Shown: piece by piece, positions 54,300 to 64,000 of the stretch
Layout of the letters: each line of letters opens with the position of its first letter
How positions within the stretch are numbered: position 1 is the stretch's first letter
NCBI GenBank assembly: GCA_016165875.1
Contig: JABBOT010000023.1
Location: 1-64,000 of the forward strand
DNA: 64,000 nt
DNA from: Acanthopleura granulata
Lineage: Eukaryota > Mollusca > Polyplacophora > Chitonida > Chitonidae
Reading direction: 5' to 3'
Program-made: the position numbers and the translations under genes
Notes under the pieces: generated by a model
What the model saw: only the letters and a program-made list of their open reading frames with translations
What the model was told of the DNA's origin: nothing
Database searches by the model: none

Positions 54300-54841
54300 G
54301 TCCCTCCTCCAGTCCAGCCCGCGGCTAAAGACTGGGTTGATTCTAAAGGATACCACAAGAAGTTCCTCACGGACACACCCCTGCTGCGGGCCATCTAGCA
54401 GATAGTACAACATAGGCTTGTCAGGTTTAGTTACCGAGCGTCCAAGCTGATACACATCAAGGGACCACAATGTATCAGTTGTGCGACGACGACCACCCTG
54501 TAGCTCGCTGGGCTGGTACAGATAGTGAACGCCAACCCCAGAAGGGAGCTTTTGCTCATGAAGGCCAACAGGCCAGCCTGGAATAGAGGAGGTGGGCCTT
54601 TTGCTATCGTTTTTGTCTTGATGGCCTCAGAGGGCTGTTTGACAGTGAGTCTGGTCACTTCTCTGTTCAAAGCTGCCATGATTGCAAGCACGGCTAGCTG
54701 CTCTCGTTTTTGCAGACATGCGGCACAATCCATGTCTTATGTTCCCCACGCTTGGGATGAGGAAATGGCACCCCCTCCATCGGGCTCTGGGGTTTCGTGC
54801 ATTTCATCTACCAACTCATCCATAAGTTCATAGCATTCCAT
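54300..54841 (-). pseudogene. B2 left small gene(s), unclear
   Basis: Minus strand: a 34-residue acidic frame (54841-54738), then MDCAACLQKREQLAVLAIMA in a neighbouring frame (54733 down), then a third frame with KPDKPMLYYLLDGPQ and VREELLVV (54470-54330). Together they look like one or two genes with frameshifts. An overlapping plus-strand frame (54154-54398, acidic start) is the alternative. Function unknown. Confidence 0.35.
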
Positions 54842-54955
54842 GGTAGTATAGTATCCTATTGTTCAAAGTTTAATAGAAAACTGATTATAAATGCTTAACA
54901 TCTGATTTGCAGTGGTACAGCATGATGTACTTAGTCGGTTGATCAGTATTCAGTA

Positions 54956-55501
54956 TTAGCTTAAAATGTTTTGTCTCTGCAACATGCTTAAGCACCACGG
55001 CGCGTTCTTCTCTTGTTGGGATTTTATCATTTTCTTCGAGGCATTCTTAAAAGAGTTCCTATCTTTGCAGTGTAAGATGGCGACCCAGCGCGTCTGCTTG
55101 TGGAAGTCTTTCAGAACTGAGTTATATTTCTGGGTGAGCACTCAGGCGCTTTGCTGCACGGGCCTGTCTTTCTTTTTGGTTAGCATCTTCGAGGCCGAGC
55201 AGTCATCAATGATATATAGGGTTCGCTCGCCTTGGAACACCGAGTAGAGAGCTCTAAGGCAGTCATGCAGCCTCTCATCCGGATTGAGAACGCAGATATC
55301 GGATTCGTCCCAGATCCAGCAGCATGATTGGTAAGTTTTGTTGTACTTCACAGTGGGGCATAGAATCACAATTTGCTGGAACACACCGAGGTAGGGCCCC
55401 TCTAACAGGTCGAGAACAAACTCTGTTTTCCCACACCGGGTCTGCAGGCAGATGAGGTCCTTTGGGAGATTGCTGTCACCAGACCGCACTGGCATACCTG
55501 C
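54956..55501 (-). pseudogene. B2 packaging ATPase-like gene, broken
   Basis: A P-loop-like segment TRCGKTEFVLDLLEGPY lies near the start. It is followed by a strand IVILCPTV and a Walker B-like TLYIIDDCSAS. After a stop near 55142 a new frame continues VLTQKYNSVLKDFHKQTRW, a plausible sensor and arginine-finger region. The P-loop lacks the usual first Gly (TRCGKT for GxxxxGKT). Context next to a capsid-like gene supports an A32/FtsK-type packaging enzyme. It has no counterpart in B1. Confidence 0.6.
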
Positions 55502-56775
55502 CATCTTCAAAATTAAGTTGGGTATCCATGGCAACGTAGGGGTACTCGTTCAAATAACCTTCCGCCTCTGCCGTTTTCGTGATCTGAATGGTCACCCCCT
55601 CACTGGCGTTCTTGATGCACCGACCGCTGCCGTGTAGCTGGTCGTCGTCTGTGGAGCGGAGGTCAAGCCACAGGGTGTACTTGGTAGTTAAGAAGTCGCC
55701 TAGGGACACGTCCGCCAGCACCAAGTCTTTTGAGACCATGGCCACCTCGGGATGGCGCTTGCTGCCGGCTGCAAAGAACTTCTTTGCCTCATCAAACCAC
55801 TGGTAGGTGCGCAGGCCTTGGCTGTACAGCTGGTTGGGGATCAGCTCCATTACCACCTCCACCTTGGTTATTTTGGGGCTGTAGAAAGCCTCGGAGTTCC
55901 GTCGTAACGCCAGTTTTGGGTCCTCGAAAAGCATCAAGATGCCTTTCATATTACGGGCGGATACATTGAGGTTGATGTTCCACAGGGCATCGCTCTTGTT
56001 GTGTCTTAGTCGGCTCTGCCAGTGCATGCGGTCGCACAGTATTTCCAGTCGGCGTACTGGTTACGGATCATCTGGGCAAGCTCGGGCTCGGTGACCATGT
56101 CGTACGCAAGGCTGATGTTATCAATGGTGTATTTGGTTGCTGCCAGGTCAGCAGCATCCCCTGTGGCCTGGATTACGTGGCTGTAGTCACTGAAAGTTAG
56201 CTCATATTCAAGCCTGTCCCCCAGGGCCGACAGGTAGAATGGCATATGAGTCTCCAGCAGCTCAAAGTCGAGGGGGGGGGGGGTGGTAGAGGTTGCCATA
56301 GGCGTCAGCAACGGCCTCGCCTTCATCCTTCATCTCCAGTCTCGTCCTTATTCTAAGCTCTGACCAGGAGTAGGGTGACATTCTTGTTGCGGCTTGTGTC
56401 GATGCCCTGGTACTGGGCATTCTGTCTCTCCTGGGCTATCTTCCAAAGGTCCATGTAGCAGTGGAAGATGTCGCTGTCATTGATTGCCTGCACAGCATCA
56501 CCGCGGATCCTTATTACGGTCGTCTTTACCACAGCACGGCTGAGGTTCTTGACCACTGTTCGGTTGACAGCGGTCGAATCCAGGGAGATCGTGAAAGCAA
56601 GTCTCGTGGTCCCCGGGACAATGATGTCATGTGCACCGATATTGGAGAACTGAACCATAAGTTGGTGCTTTTGGTCTATCCCACTCGGGTTATTTGTGAT
56701 GCCGCACACCCTTGAACCAAAAGTGTGTTTTCAGGCGGCAGTAAGGATTAGCCTTTTGTCTGTATAGACTTATGC
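55476..56775 (-). pseudogene. B2 capsid-like gene (probable double jelly-roll), three fragments
   Basis: Three minus-strand frames in series: 56709-56353 (GAHDIIVPGTTRLAFTISL, DSDIFHCYMDLW), 56326-56006 (DRLEYELTFSDYSHVIQAT, ISLAYDMVT) and 56027-55476 (NLNVSARNMKGILMLFED, YEVVMELIP-like strand VEVVMELIPNQLYSQGL). A further frame upstream (to about 56775) matches the start of the B1 copy. The total of about 400 residues and its beta-rich pattern suit a major capsid protein. It has no obvious sequence match to the element A capsid. A poly-G run at 56272-56283 marks one break. Confidence 0.55.
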
Positions 56776-56836
56776 TTATTAAACAGCTGCAGATATTATG
56801 AATCATTAGGCGTCTGTATCATGTCTTTAACATAAG

Positions 56837-57211
56837 ATGGCAGATTTGAGGTCGAACCCTCTAGTTGATCTTGATATTGATGAACGAGATGATGAGGGGA
56901 TGCAAGAGCCTTCGTTCTCTTCAAGAGTGGAGCAGCAATCTGGCAGCCAAGGAGAGGGTAATACACAATCACTTGTGCGTGAGGTCGCACGAAAAGCTGT
57001 AGATGACTATTATAAGGCCATTGAGGAACAATACGGGGTGACCCTCACTGCGGGGAGACATTATTCTGATTTTGAGCTGGTCGATAATCGACTACACCTT
57101 GTGGCTTATCCCAACTTTTATATTATCAACAAAAGCACAGGCAAGCCACTCGTGCTATTGACCCTACAGAAGCGTTTTGGGGTGGGTTTTATCTGGGATT
57201 CCGATCCATAG
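56837..57211 (+). CDS. B2 acidic gene divergent from the capsid-like gene
   Basis: An open frame of 124 residues. The start is acidic (NPLVDLDIDERDDEG), followed by a linker, a helical segment (LVREVARKAVDDYYKAIEEQ) and a beta-rich end (LHLVAYPNFYIINKSTGKPL, then LQKRFGVGF). B1 has a divergent gene with AVDGYYNAIAES at the same place. It faces away from the capsid gene across about 60 bp, so they may share a promoter. The role is unknown; a scaffold or a minor virion protein is possible. Confidence 0.5.
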   Translation: MADLRSNPLVDLDIDERDDEGMQEPSFSSRVEQQSGSQGEGNTQSLVREVARKAVDDYYKAIEEQYGVTLTAGRHYSDFELVDNRLHLVAYPNFYIINKSTGKPLVLLTLQKRFGVGFIWDSDP

Positions 57212-57239
57212 GTCCATATTGCTTGGCGCCATGTACAGA

Positions 57240-58171
57240 TCCACACCAAACGCATAATCCACCTTGGAGCGGGCGTACGTCAGGAAGAGCTAGTATCGCT
57301 CTATGGCTGAGGGCAGATCAACAGGTCTTGCTATGGTGTCTTCAACATTAGCTACGAAATGTTTCTGCGCGTAAAATGCCGTGCCTCCTGTGCCTAGAAT
57401 ACAGGTGCAGGCCCGAGGATGGCCCAAACATAAGTTCGAATGGTGTCGTTCACGCATTCCACGTCTGGGTAAACTCTTCAGATTTGTTGAGGATGAAGGT
57501 GGCGCATGCTTGATTGGCCTCGATGCCTTGTGAGATGAAATCGATGTGGAACTTTTCTGGTGTTCACTGAAATTACATGCGGCTAGGATCATAGTCGTAA
57601 AGCGATTTCATGTATCCTGTTCTCGTGACTTAATAATAAGCCATGCCTAGCCCGTTGTTTCCACTTCTTTTCTGCCGCCAATCTGTATCTGGGGGACCCG
57701 AAACTCGGTGCAAATTCCCTCGTGTGCCCTCCAGTCGCTGGGGCTGTCGGTCTGATTCCATGCATCGTCTTGTGGGAGTGGCACCTTAATGTCTTCCAGA
57801 ATATGACGCACCTGATAGTACACGTGGAAGTGGAATACAGAGTTGCTTAGTGTAGTGGTTGCTACAAGGTGATTTTCCTTTGACATCCCACAACTGGTCG
57901 TGGTGCACCATACGGCAAAATTGAGTTGGTTCTACCACCAGGCCATCGGTTGCGTGTGTCATTTCTCAACCAATGCGTCGCTGTTGATTTTTGGTAAATT
58001 GTAGCGTTCAAGAACCTTTTGGAAGGTTACGCTGAAAGGAACCTGCGAGTAGTTCAGGCTGGGATCTAAAACCACAATTTTACTTGGCTCCTCGATCCCT
58101 TTAAGCGAATATACTCCACTGACATGGTAATGGGTTACCTTCCTGATGAATGAAAATGCTTTAACAAACAT
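57240..58171 (-). pseudogene. B2 'LDPSL/HFHVYYQV' gene, with stops
   Basis: Begins at 58171. It reads IEEPSKIVVLDPSLNYSQV and LPKINSDALVEK, then a TGA and a TAG where B1 has Trp and Gln codons, then SNSVFHFHVYYQV, VPLPQDDAWNQ and FRVPQIQIGG. Further frames to about 57240 look coding but carry several stops (for example FISQGIEANQACATFILNK). It is longer than the B1 copy and convergent with the acidic gene. No known family is recognised; its length and beta content suit a structural protein. Confidence 0.5.
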
Positions 58172-58194
58172 ATTGCTGAATATGTTTGTTACAC

Positions 58195-58800
58195 TGAGCG
58201 ATATTCAACACGGGGACAGTCATCCTCCAATCATATCTGGACAATCGAGAAGGCCAGTATGAGGTCGGCCTACTCGATATGACCTTGTACCCACAGGCCA
58301 ATATTTGCGCCGACATACGTTTCAGGTTGAACTATAAGTCGATAGATGTGCCGAATGGCTATTACACCGTCCAGATCCTCAACAAAGTGTTCCAAAAGTG
58401 TGCTAAACTGCAATTGAATGAAGCTACTGGTTGTCTGCGGCTGGGACTCAAAAGGAATGATATTATCAGTCTGTTAGATCTAGCTGATATCCTGGGATTC
58501 ACAAATGCAGAAGAACCGAAAGATGGAATAAATGAAGGGGACAAACTACTCCAACTGACACCTCACAAAGAAGGCGTCCACCTAAATGTCCATCTAAATG
58601 AGATGAGCTCATCTGAAAACTTCGTCGCAGTGTCTACTAGTATGATGAGTGGCTCTACTCGAGAGCAGTCGCGGTATACCACGAGTGCATGAACTCTGGA
58701 AGGATGGTGGGATTTGCCAATCCACAGTTCAAAAGAATGTCTGCTGGCCCCATATCGGGGCTTACTGTAAAGCTGTTGAACAATAGCAGCCAACCTATAA
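58195..58800 (+). pseudogene. B2 penton-like gene remnant
   Basis: An early segment with QYEVGLLDMTLYPQANI leads into VPNGYYTVQILN, then LQLNEATGCLRLGLKRNDI and LADILGFTNAEEP. These match B1 closely. The open frame ends at 58692. The B1-like C-terminal phrase is in another frame up to about 58800. It is divergent from the LDPSL-type gene and leads the rightward gene group. The penton-like call is by motif layout only. Confidence 0.5.
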
Positions 58801-58835
58801 ATACATCTTGAGCGTAATTTTACCCGTTCGCTGAC

Positions 58836-59279
58836 ATGATGGACTCTAATTGCACTGACATAGCCTTATCCGATCTGGCAGATGTTGATGGTTTTGAGCA
58901 GCAAGGTGTGGATGGACGAATTTACGCCTTCCAATTCCGGCAGGGTCTTTGTTCATGAAAGAAGGTGCCGTTGGAGGGATCTGAAGAACCACCGAAGCTG
59001 AATGAGCTCGCCGATGTGGATGGTTTTGAGCAGGAAGGGGTGGACGGACGGATTTATGCCTTCCAATTCCAGCAAGGTGTTTATTCACGGAAGAAGGTAC
59101 CGTTGGGGGGATCTGGAGAACCACCAAAGTTACACGAGCTCGCCGATGTGAACATCGAAGCCCTGAATCCACACCAAAAACTCAGCCTGGTTCTATCTCC
59201 TCAGGGGAGATGTGATCTCGTTCAGTCGGATGATCCCAAATGGGACATTGATCTGGCTGTGACCCAGGTCCTGGCGTGA
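58836..59279 (+). pseudogene. B2 two-repeat gene ('PPKLNELADV')
   Basis: From the ATG at 58836 the frame stays open except for a TGA at 58956. Two tandem copies of about 43 residues are visible: LADVDGFEQQGVDGRIYAFQF and LADVDGFEQEGVDGRIYAFQ, each followed by KKVPL-GGS/EGS and EPPKL. A C-terminal domain follows (LNPHQKLSLVLS, SDDPKWDIDLAV). B1 retains the last repeat and the C-terminal domain. Function unknown. Confidence 0.55.
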
Positions 59280-59316
59280 ACAGCAAAGGGTGGTGTTGTT
59301 CGAAAGGTTTTTCATC

Positions 59317-59655
59317 ATGTTACGGCTTTCCTCTCGTACACGGCCCACGGAGAAATCGCCGGAAGGGGGCTATACTATCGGAGGTGGTCCAGAGGAAGCA
59401 TCTTACCTTGACATCAACACATAATTTCCCATTTAGATGTTACCCCTACATTCCGTAATCATTCTGGATATTGTATTGGGTCCTAATCCAGTTCCCGATC
59501 CCCTCCACATCCTTCCTGGCTTGAGGATCAAATGGCCGAAAGAGCATGTCGGTAAAAACGTCAGGATTGTTGTAAAAATGCTTCCAAGATTTAAGGTCGA
59601 GACGACGTTACACAATGTCCACGCCGCTATGGCACGAACGGAGTGTGTGGATTGA
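59317..59655 (+). pseudogene. B2 'KEHVGK' gene with two in-frame stops
   Basis: From the ATG at 59317 the frame reads GGYTIGGGPEEASYLDINT, then a TAA and a TAG. From the ATG at 59437 it continues VIILDIVLGPNP, LRIKWPKEHVGKNVRIVV and TLHNVHAAMART. The B1 copy is open across the region of the two stops. The predicted fold is beta-rich. The function is not known. Confidence 0.5.
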
Positions 59656-59832
59656 ATAAATCTAGAGCATGGTATGAAATGATTAAGAATTAAGGTTAAA
59701 CTTTCATCGGATTTAGAATTCAACATTCTAATGGCGTCTACATAAAAATTGCGCAACTGTATCCAGCATTAAATCCATCTGCAGCCCGACTGAAGATCTG
59801 CACGAGTATAGATTGCAACATATTAGCTCTCT

Positions 59833-60045
59833 GTGTTGTCCACGATAATTGCAGCGCCTATAGCTATAGGCATGGAAGACATGGCCTTAGCCTGCAGCCT
59901 TCTGAGTGGGGTGGGTAAGATTGTAAGACGGCGCCTTTCCGTCAAAGGTAAGAAACACAATGAAATTCACTTACTGGCTGAGAGTAAGCTTAATTCCATC
60001 ACCTACTATGTTTCTACAGTGCTAGTTTCGGTTAATACTCGGTGA
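59833..60045 (+). CDS. B2 small helical protein
   Basis: A 70-residue frame: a hydrophobic N-terminus (IAAPIAIGMEDMALACSLLS), then GVGKIVRRRLSVKGKKHNE and HLLAESKLNSITYYVSTVL. It has the look of a small virion or membrane-active protein with a basic centre. It ends abruptly with VNTR and TGA-like sequence. The reading may have lost its C-terminal half. B1 has no visible counterpart. Confidence 0.4.
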   Translation: MLSTIIAAPIAIGMEDMALACSLLSGVGKIVRRRLSVKGKKHNEIHLLAESKLNSITYYVSTVLVSVNTR

Positions 60046-60071
60046 AGTATTACCTGCAAGTCGGCTATAAG

Positions 60072-60188
60072 ATGTGTCCATCACACTTAGCCAATATACT
60101 CACTCTGGCCGCAATTGGGGTCAAGTGGGGGTTAGCTGTATATATTATACATAAACTTTACAAACACTGTGCAAGGCCAGACAGATGA
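60072..60188 (+). CDS. B2 tiny membrane protein, 38 residues
   Basis: ATG at 60072 and TGA at 60188. The product reads ANILTLAAIGVKWGLAVYII, one membrane helix with a basic tail (HKLYKHCARPDR). Too short for statistical support, but it continues the rightward gene series. Confidence 0.3.
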   Translation: MCPSHLANILTLAAIGVKWGLAVYIIHKLYKHCARPDR

Positions 60189-60199
60189 AATCACCAGAC

Positions 60200-61205
60200 T
60201 CAATAATAAATTAGATGATTTAATTTGCTCTGGGTTGCTAGGCCTCAATGGTAAAATAGATGAGGCCGGGCCACCAGACTCCAACTGACAGATTAGTTGG
60301 AGTCCCCTATAAAAAAAAGGCAAAGCCCTTAGAGGGGTCTCTCGCCAGAGTCCCGTAGGGTTTTAATTTCTTTTTCATTTATGCGCTTTGGGACTCCGGA
60401 GGCCACATTTTTTTTTTTTCACTGGGAAGTGCTTCCCATAGGCCTGTGGGAACTGGTCGCCCATGTTAGGCGTGCAAGCCTTCTGCAATATCACACCCAT
60501 CCTTGGGCTGAACCAGCCGAGGGGTTTGAACCCCCACATGTGAGAGAGACGTGACTGGCGTGTACCGTATCGGTCTTTGGGAGATCCCATTGCTGCACAC
60601 GCCATTCGAGTATCTTAGCTGCGAATTTATATATTTATACCTTCCAAACCCTGTTGCATATTTTGGTTGCAAAAAAGTACCTATCTGATGTTGAATTATT
60701 ATTTTTATTATTATTTTTGCTGAAATCTGCAGATAAAAATATGTTAGTCATCCATCCCTCAATGTCATGTGGTAGACATGGCGTCAAAAAGTGAGAGCTC
60801 TCAGTTCACATTGAAAAATTGGTAATATAGCCTCCGTATACTATATTTACACCAGCTAATTGTAGATTGTATTGTATTAACCATAAGAAGTGCTTTATAC
60901 ACAATAGAGCAGCGAATATACAGTCAATATGCTTTACACAGTCCTAGTACACACATAAATAGGCCAGGAGACTCACATACTATTAGCAGACTATGTTATA
61001 TATAGCAAACTTGGAAGTATGGGAGTATCTGGGCTATGTCGTACACATAATACACGTAGGTAATACCTGCTGGCCTTTAATCTTAGATCGATTGATATAG
61101 GTGGCTCTGGTCTACATTACCTAAAACACAGCATGAACACGCTTCCGGATTTTGGTTAGGTCGACTATGCTGTTCAATCACCACAGGTATATGCACAGCA
61201 ACATA
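60200..61205. other. Non-coding right part of B2
   Basis: AT-rich sequence with poly-A/T runs (60409-60420) and no gene seen. Confidence 0.35.
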
Positions 61206-61209
61206 TATT

Positions 61210-61660
61210 GGTAGTAATGGGCCATCCCTTATAGCTCTCCTATATGTTCTGTTTTTTCTGAATATGAACGGGGGTCTGTCTACATAGATAATTGGCAAAA
61301 CTTTATGTACGCGAACACCATATGGCTTGATGTGCAGCAGAAATTATTCGGAACAGGGGCGTGGGGGCTCGTCGGGTCGTGGGAAGGATCATGCCGCCGG
61401 GAGTGGTGGGCCGTCCCTTATTGCTCTCCTGTATGTTGTGAATGTGAACGGGTGTCTGTCTACATAAATAACTGGCAAAAGTTTATATACGCAAACGCCC
61501 GTTTGTGTAAATAGATATTTGGCAAAAAGTTGTGTATGCAAATACCATATGGCTTGATGTGTAGCAGAAATTATCCGGAACAGGGGCTGGGGACTGCCCT
61601 CGGGCGTGGGGAGGCTCCCAATAGTTTTGTCACTCGGTCCCCTGCTGCTCAATTCATTTC
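61210..61660. repeat. Tandem array at the right end of B2, shared with B1
   Basis: Units contain GAATGTGAACGGGTGTCTGT, AACTGGCAAAAGTTTATATA, CGCGAACACCATATGGCTTG and CAGGGGCTGGGGACTGCC. These are the modules of 24590-25085, here better preserved. Confidence 0.65.
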
Positions 61661-61664
61661 AAAC

Positions 61665-62415
61665 TCGGAGAGAAGTACACCACAACTTATCTCACGAGAA
61701 CATTTAATTGGAGGCGTATGAGTCAACTACTGCATATCCAACAAACAATGCTGCCAACACTGTATCTTTGCTGAGGATGATATGTGTTTGTCAAATGTCA
61801 TTCATATGTTACGCTAGGTGGTTTAGGTTTTGTGACATCTCTAATTCTCCCAAAGGGAAGGGAACTTGACATGATCCAAAAACTTAAATGGCTGCAAGCC
61901 CCACGGCCACGAGCTGAGTAATAAAATTATTACCAGTTTCATGTACTGAAATACCTTAACACAGTCGCATGGAGGAGAATATGCAATCAGTGTGATCTAT
62001 GTAGGTGCCTAGTCAGCCCATTTTCCGCATTTTGCTCTAAAGTTCCAGGTATGATCCAAAATTTGAGTTACCCAAGCTTGCCACGATAACATTAAAGGAT
62101 TTCTATGAGAGGCTGAAGGCACTATTTCATTGAATTTTAATAACATTTCTTCAATATATAGGAATTGACCTATATTTGCAAGAGAGGTAATAAAGGTCCT
62201 ACTCATTTCAATCCAGGCAAGAAATTGACTCATGTTGATTGTTTAGAGGAAATTTCAGGGACAACTTGGTTCTGCTAAGTGCCTTGCACAAAGGACTGAC
62301 TGAATTTTTCAGTTTGGGGATTACATGTTGAGGATGGCAAATATCAGAAATTGTTGGAAATAGACCTCAACGTTTAATATGAATAAACTATGGGTAGTTC
62401 AGATCTACTAACAGT
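61665..62415. other. Spacer without a recognised gene
   Basis: AT-rich host DNA; nothing supported. Confidence 0.35.
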
Positions 62416-62419
62416 GTAA

Positions 62420-62852
62420 CACTGAAAGTGAAAGACCACACAAAAGTGAAGTTATGGTGAGTGAAAAGACCATTAAAAATTGAATCTGAAAATGCCATAA
62501 CGATATTTTTTTAGATTTGTTTCCACCATATTAAATGCAGTCAAATGTTCTGATTGTATGGTGAGTTTTATGGACCATACTGATAAAGTGAATTAACAGC
62601 GATGTCATTACTTCTTCTCTGGCCGTAAAGGAGCTTTGACACACAGACAAATAATACAGGAGTGCATTTCTCAAGAACTTTATTTGGAAATAAACATAAA
62701 AAAACACAAAAACAACTTTGTGACCTCCCATCTGACTGCATTTAATTTGGTGAAAAAAATCTATGAAATTCAGCAAAGATATTCTTAGATAGAGTTTTTA
62801 ATGGCCTTTTCACCCAGCCTAACTTCATTTTTTGTGGTCTTTCACTTTAAAT
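62420..62852. mobile_element. MITE, copy 2 of the 48177-48662 family
   Basis: Left arm GAAAGTGAAAGACCACAC with ATTAAAAATTG and TTGTATGGTGAGTTTTATGG; the right arm has the complement (GTTTTTAATGGCC, TGTGGTCTTTCACTTT). The interior differs from copy 1. Confidence 0.8.
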
Positions 62853-63547
62853 GCAGAGATTTTTAAATATCAGTATTTACAAACTTAAAATCAGTTAACA
62901 GTACAACAAAAAGATTTGACGTAATTTCTCATTAAATTGCCTAGGTCAGGGAACAGTAAATGTGCATACATATGATGTGAAGTTTGTCAATCTCTGTGTA
63001 AGTCTATCAGATTGAAATATCATGTAAATGACTAAACAAATTGGCCATAATATTATATAAGGTTTGTAAGCTTTGAAGCTCTGCCCAGGGTTTATATCAC
63101 CATTTTCAGGGACAGCTCTTCGCCCAGGTTTTCGTTGAACTTGATTGAAATGGTCATCGAGTATATGTAAAAATGGATTTTGCAGTGTTCATAGATCATT
63201 CAGGCAGGGTGTACCTGTGCAAAAATGAGACTTTGCCACTCTTTACATAACTACTGCCCTGAACCTGGCAGCTAAAGCTAAAGTACCTTGACATAGGTCT
63301 GTTATAATATGATGTAAAATCGATAATCTGACAAATGCACCAAGAATAATGTACTATCTGTGTTATTAACTTGAGATCTATGCGTAAATTTCTCACATAT
63401 ATCAGACAGAGTAACTGCTATTTGCCACCCACTACCCAAGATATAAAACACACTCGGCTCGGCTCTGCTTGCTAGCTGACCAGTGTTGCTGTTGTACACG
63501 GTCTACTACTTGTAAAATATACTAGATTCCCTGAATTGCGGCATTAG

Positions 63548-63644
63548 GATTACCCCAAACCTTCTCGTTTGCCAAGCCCTATGCTGACCCAAAACATTTT
63601 GCATGGGGAGTGCTCCCTGCTTGCGAAAAGGTCAAGGAATTACG
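63548..63644 (+). CDS. Possible host exon
   Basis: An acceptor CGGCATTAG precedes 63548 and a strong donor TACG|GTAAGT follows at 63644/63645. The open frame reads LPQTFSFAKPYADPKHFAWG and VLPACEKVKEL. The composition looks like ordinary conserved protein. No family is recognised. The polypyrimidine tract is weak. Confidence 0.4.
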
Positions 63645-64000
63645 GTAAGTCTAACATCTGTAAAATGCAGTAAACTTGTTGTTCTTCAAAACTTACTCAT
63701 CAAGATCATGAACTAGTAGTAAGAAAATGTGTGCCAAAATTAAACAGTCTTAATTAGTTTTTGGGATGTCTTTTTGCTCATATGATTATGCCAAAATGAA
63801 CATATGACCAAACTGACACATACTGTAATTCTTCAACGTTTTCACAAGTTTGCAAGGTGTTTATTCAAGCATGTTCTCAAGGCTTTATTCTGTGTTGACT
63901 GATAAAATTATACTTTTTGTGAAGCAGTGGAACTGACCAATCCAACTGATGTAGTTTTGTCTCTAAAATCAAATTAAAATATGTACATAAACTGCACTGA

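Larger units (their letters stand above)
54100..61660. mobile_element. Decayed virus-like element B2
   Basis: From left to right: a small minus-strand gene, ATPase-like (-), capsid-like (-), acidic gene (+), LDPSL-type gene (-), penton-like (+), two-domain gene (+), KEHVGK gene (+), a small helical gene (+), a tiny membrane protein (+), then the terminal array. The order matches B1 after inversion. Frequent stops and shifts show decay. No polymerase or integrase is seen, so the left end may be truncated near 54.1 kb, or the family may rely on others for replication. Confidence 0.7.

Noticed and set aside
54525..54833. 102-residue plus-strand ORF in B2
   Set aside because: Antisense to the more plausible minus-strand series; no match in B1.

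Overview
The window is animal nuclear DNA, AT-rich and repeat-dense, with spliced exons, tRNA-headed SINEs, MITEs, minisatellites and a LINE. The SINE heads and the LINE tail ending in (CATT)n resemble repeats I associate with molluscs, so a marine mollusc or related lophotrochozoan is my best guess (inference). No prokaryotic operon or CRISPR array was seen.

Layout. 1-1690: 3' part of a dead LINE (RT thumb, RNase H, Cys/His motif). 1690-about 17885: a nearly complete Polinton/Maverick, element A, with long diverged terminal inverted repeats (TIRs), protein-primed DNA polymerase with one intron, adenain-like protease, major and minor capsid genes, packaging ATPase, chromodomain integrase and several small structural or membrane genes. 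Its outermost genes point outward into the TIRs. Each ends in a 16-nt hairpin with the size and position of a metazoan histone mRNA 3' stem-loop. This is the most unusual signal here.

18000-20900: CRE-palindrome cluster, degenerate CCTAA-rich repeats and a two-finger C2H2 exon. 20900-25090 and 54100-61660: two decayed copies (B1, B2) of a second, different virus-like element, inverted relative to each other. At least six shared ORFs are collinear, and a related tandem array lies at one end of each copy. Their capsid-, penton- and ATPase-like genes are broken; no polymerase or integrase was found in either.

25100-54000: mostly non-coding host DNA with SINEs, MITEs, a Tc1/mariner remnant, minisatellites and a tRNA-like sequence inside a fold-back element. 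A phase-consistent multi-exon host gene model lies on the minus strand (29632-37483). Isolated host exons are proposed at 48950-48981 (-) and 63548-63644 (+).

How the genes fit together: in element A, INT and PolB would serve integration and copying; MCP, mCP, ATPase and protease would build and fill a particle. The frame-broken minor capsid gene suggests this copy cannot complete that cycle alone. All calls are by eye, with no database search.
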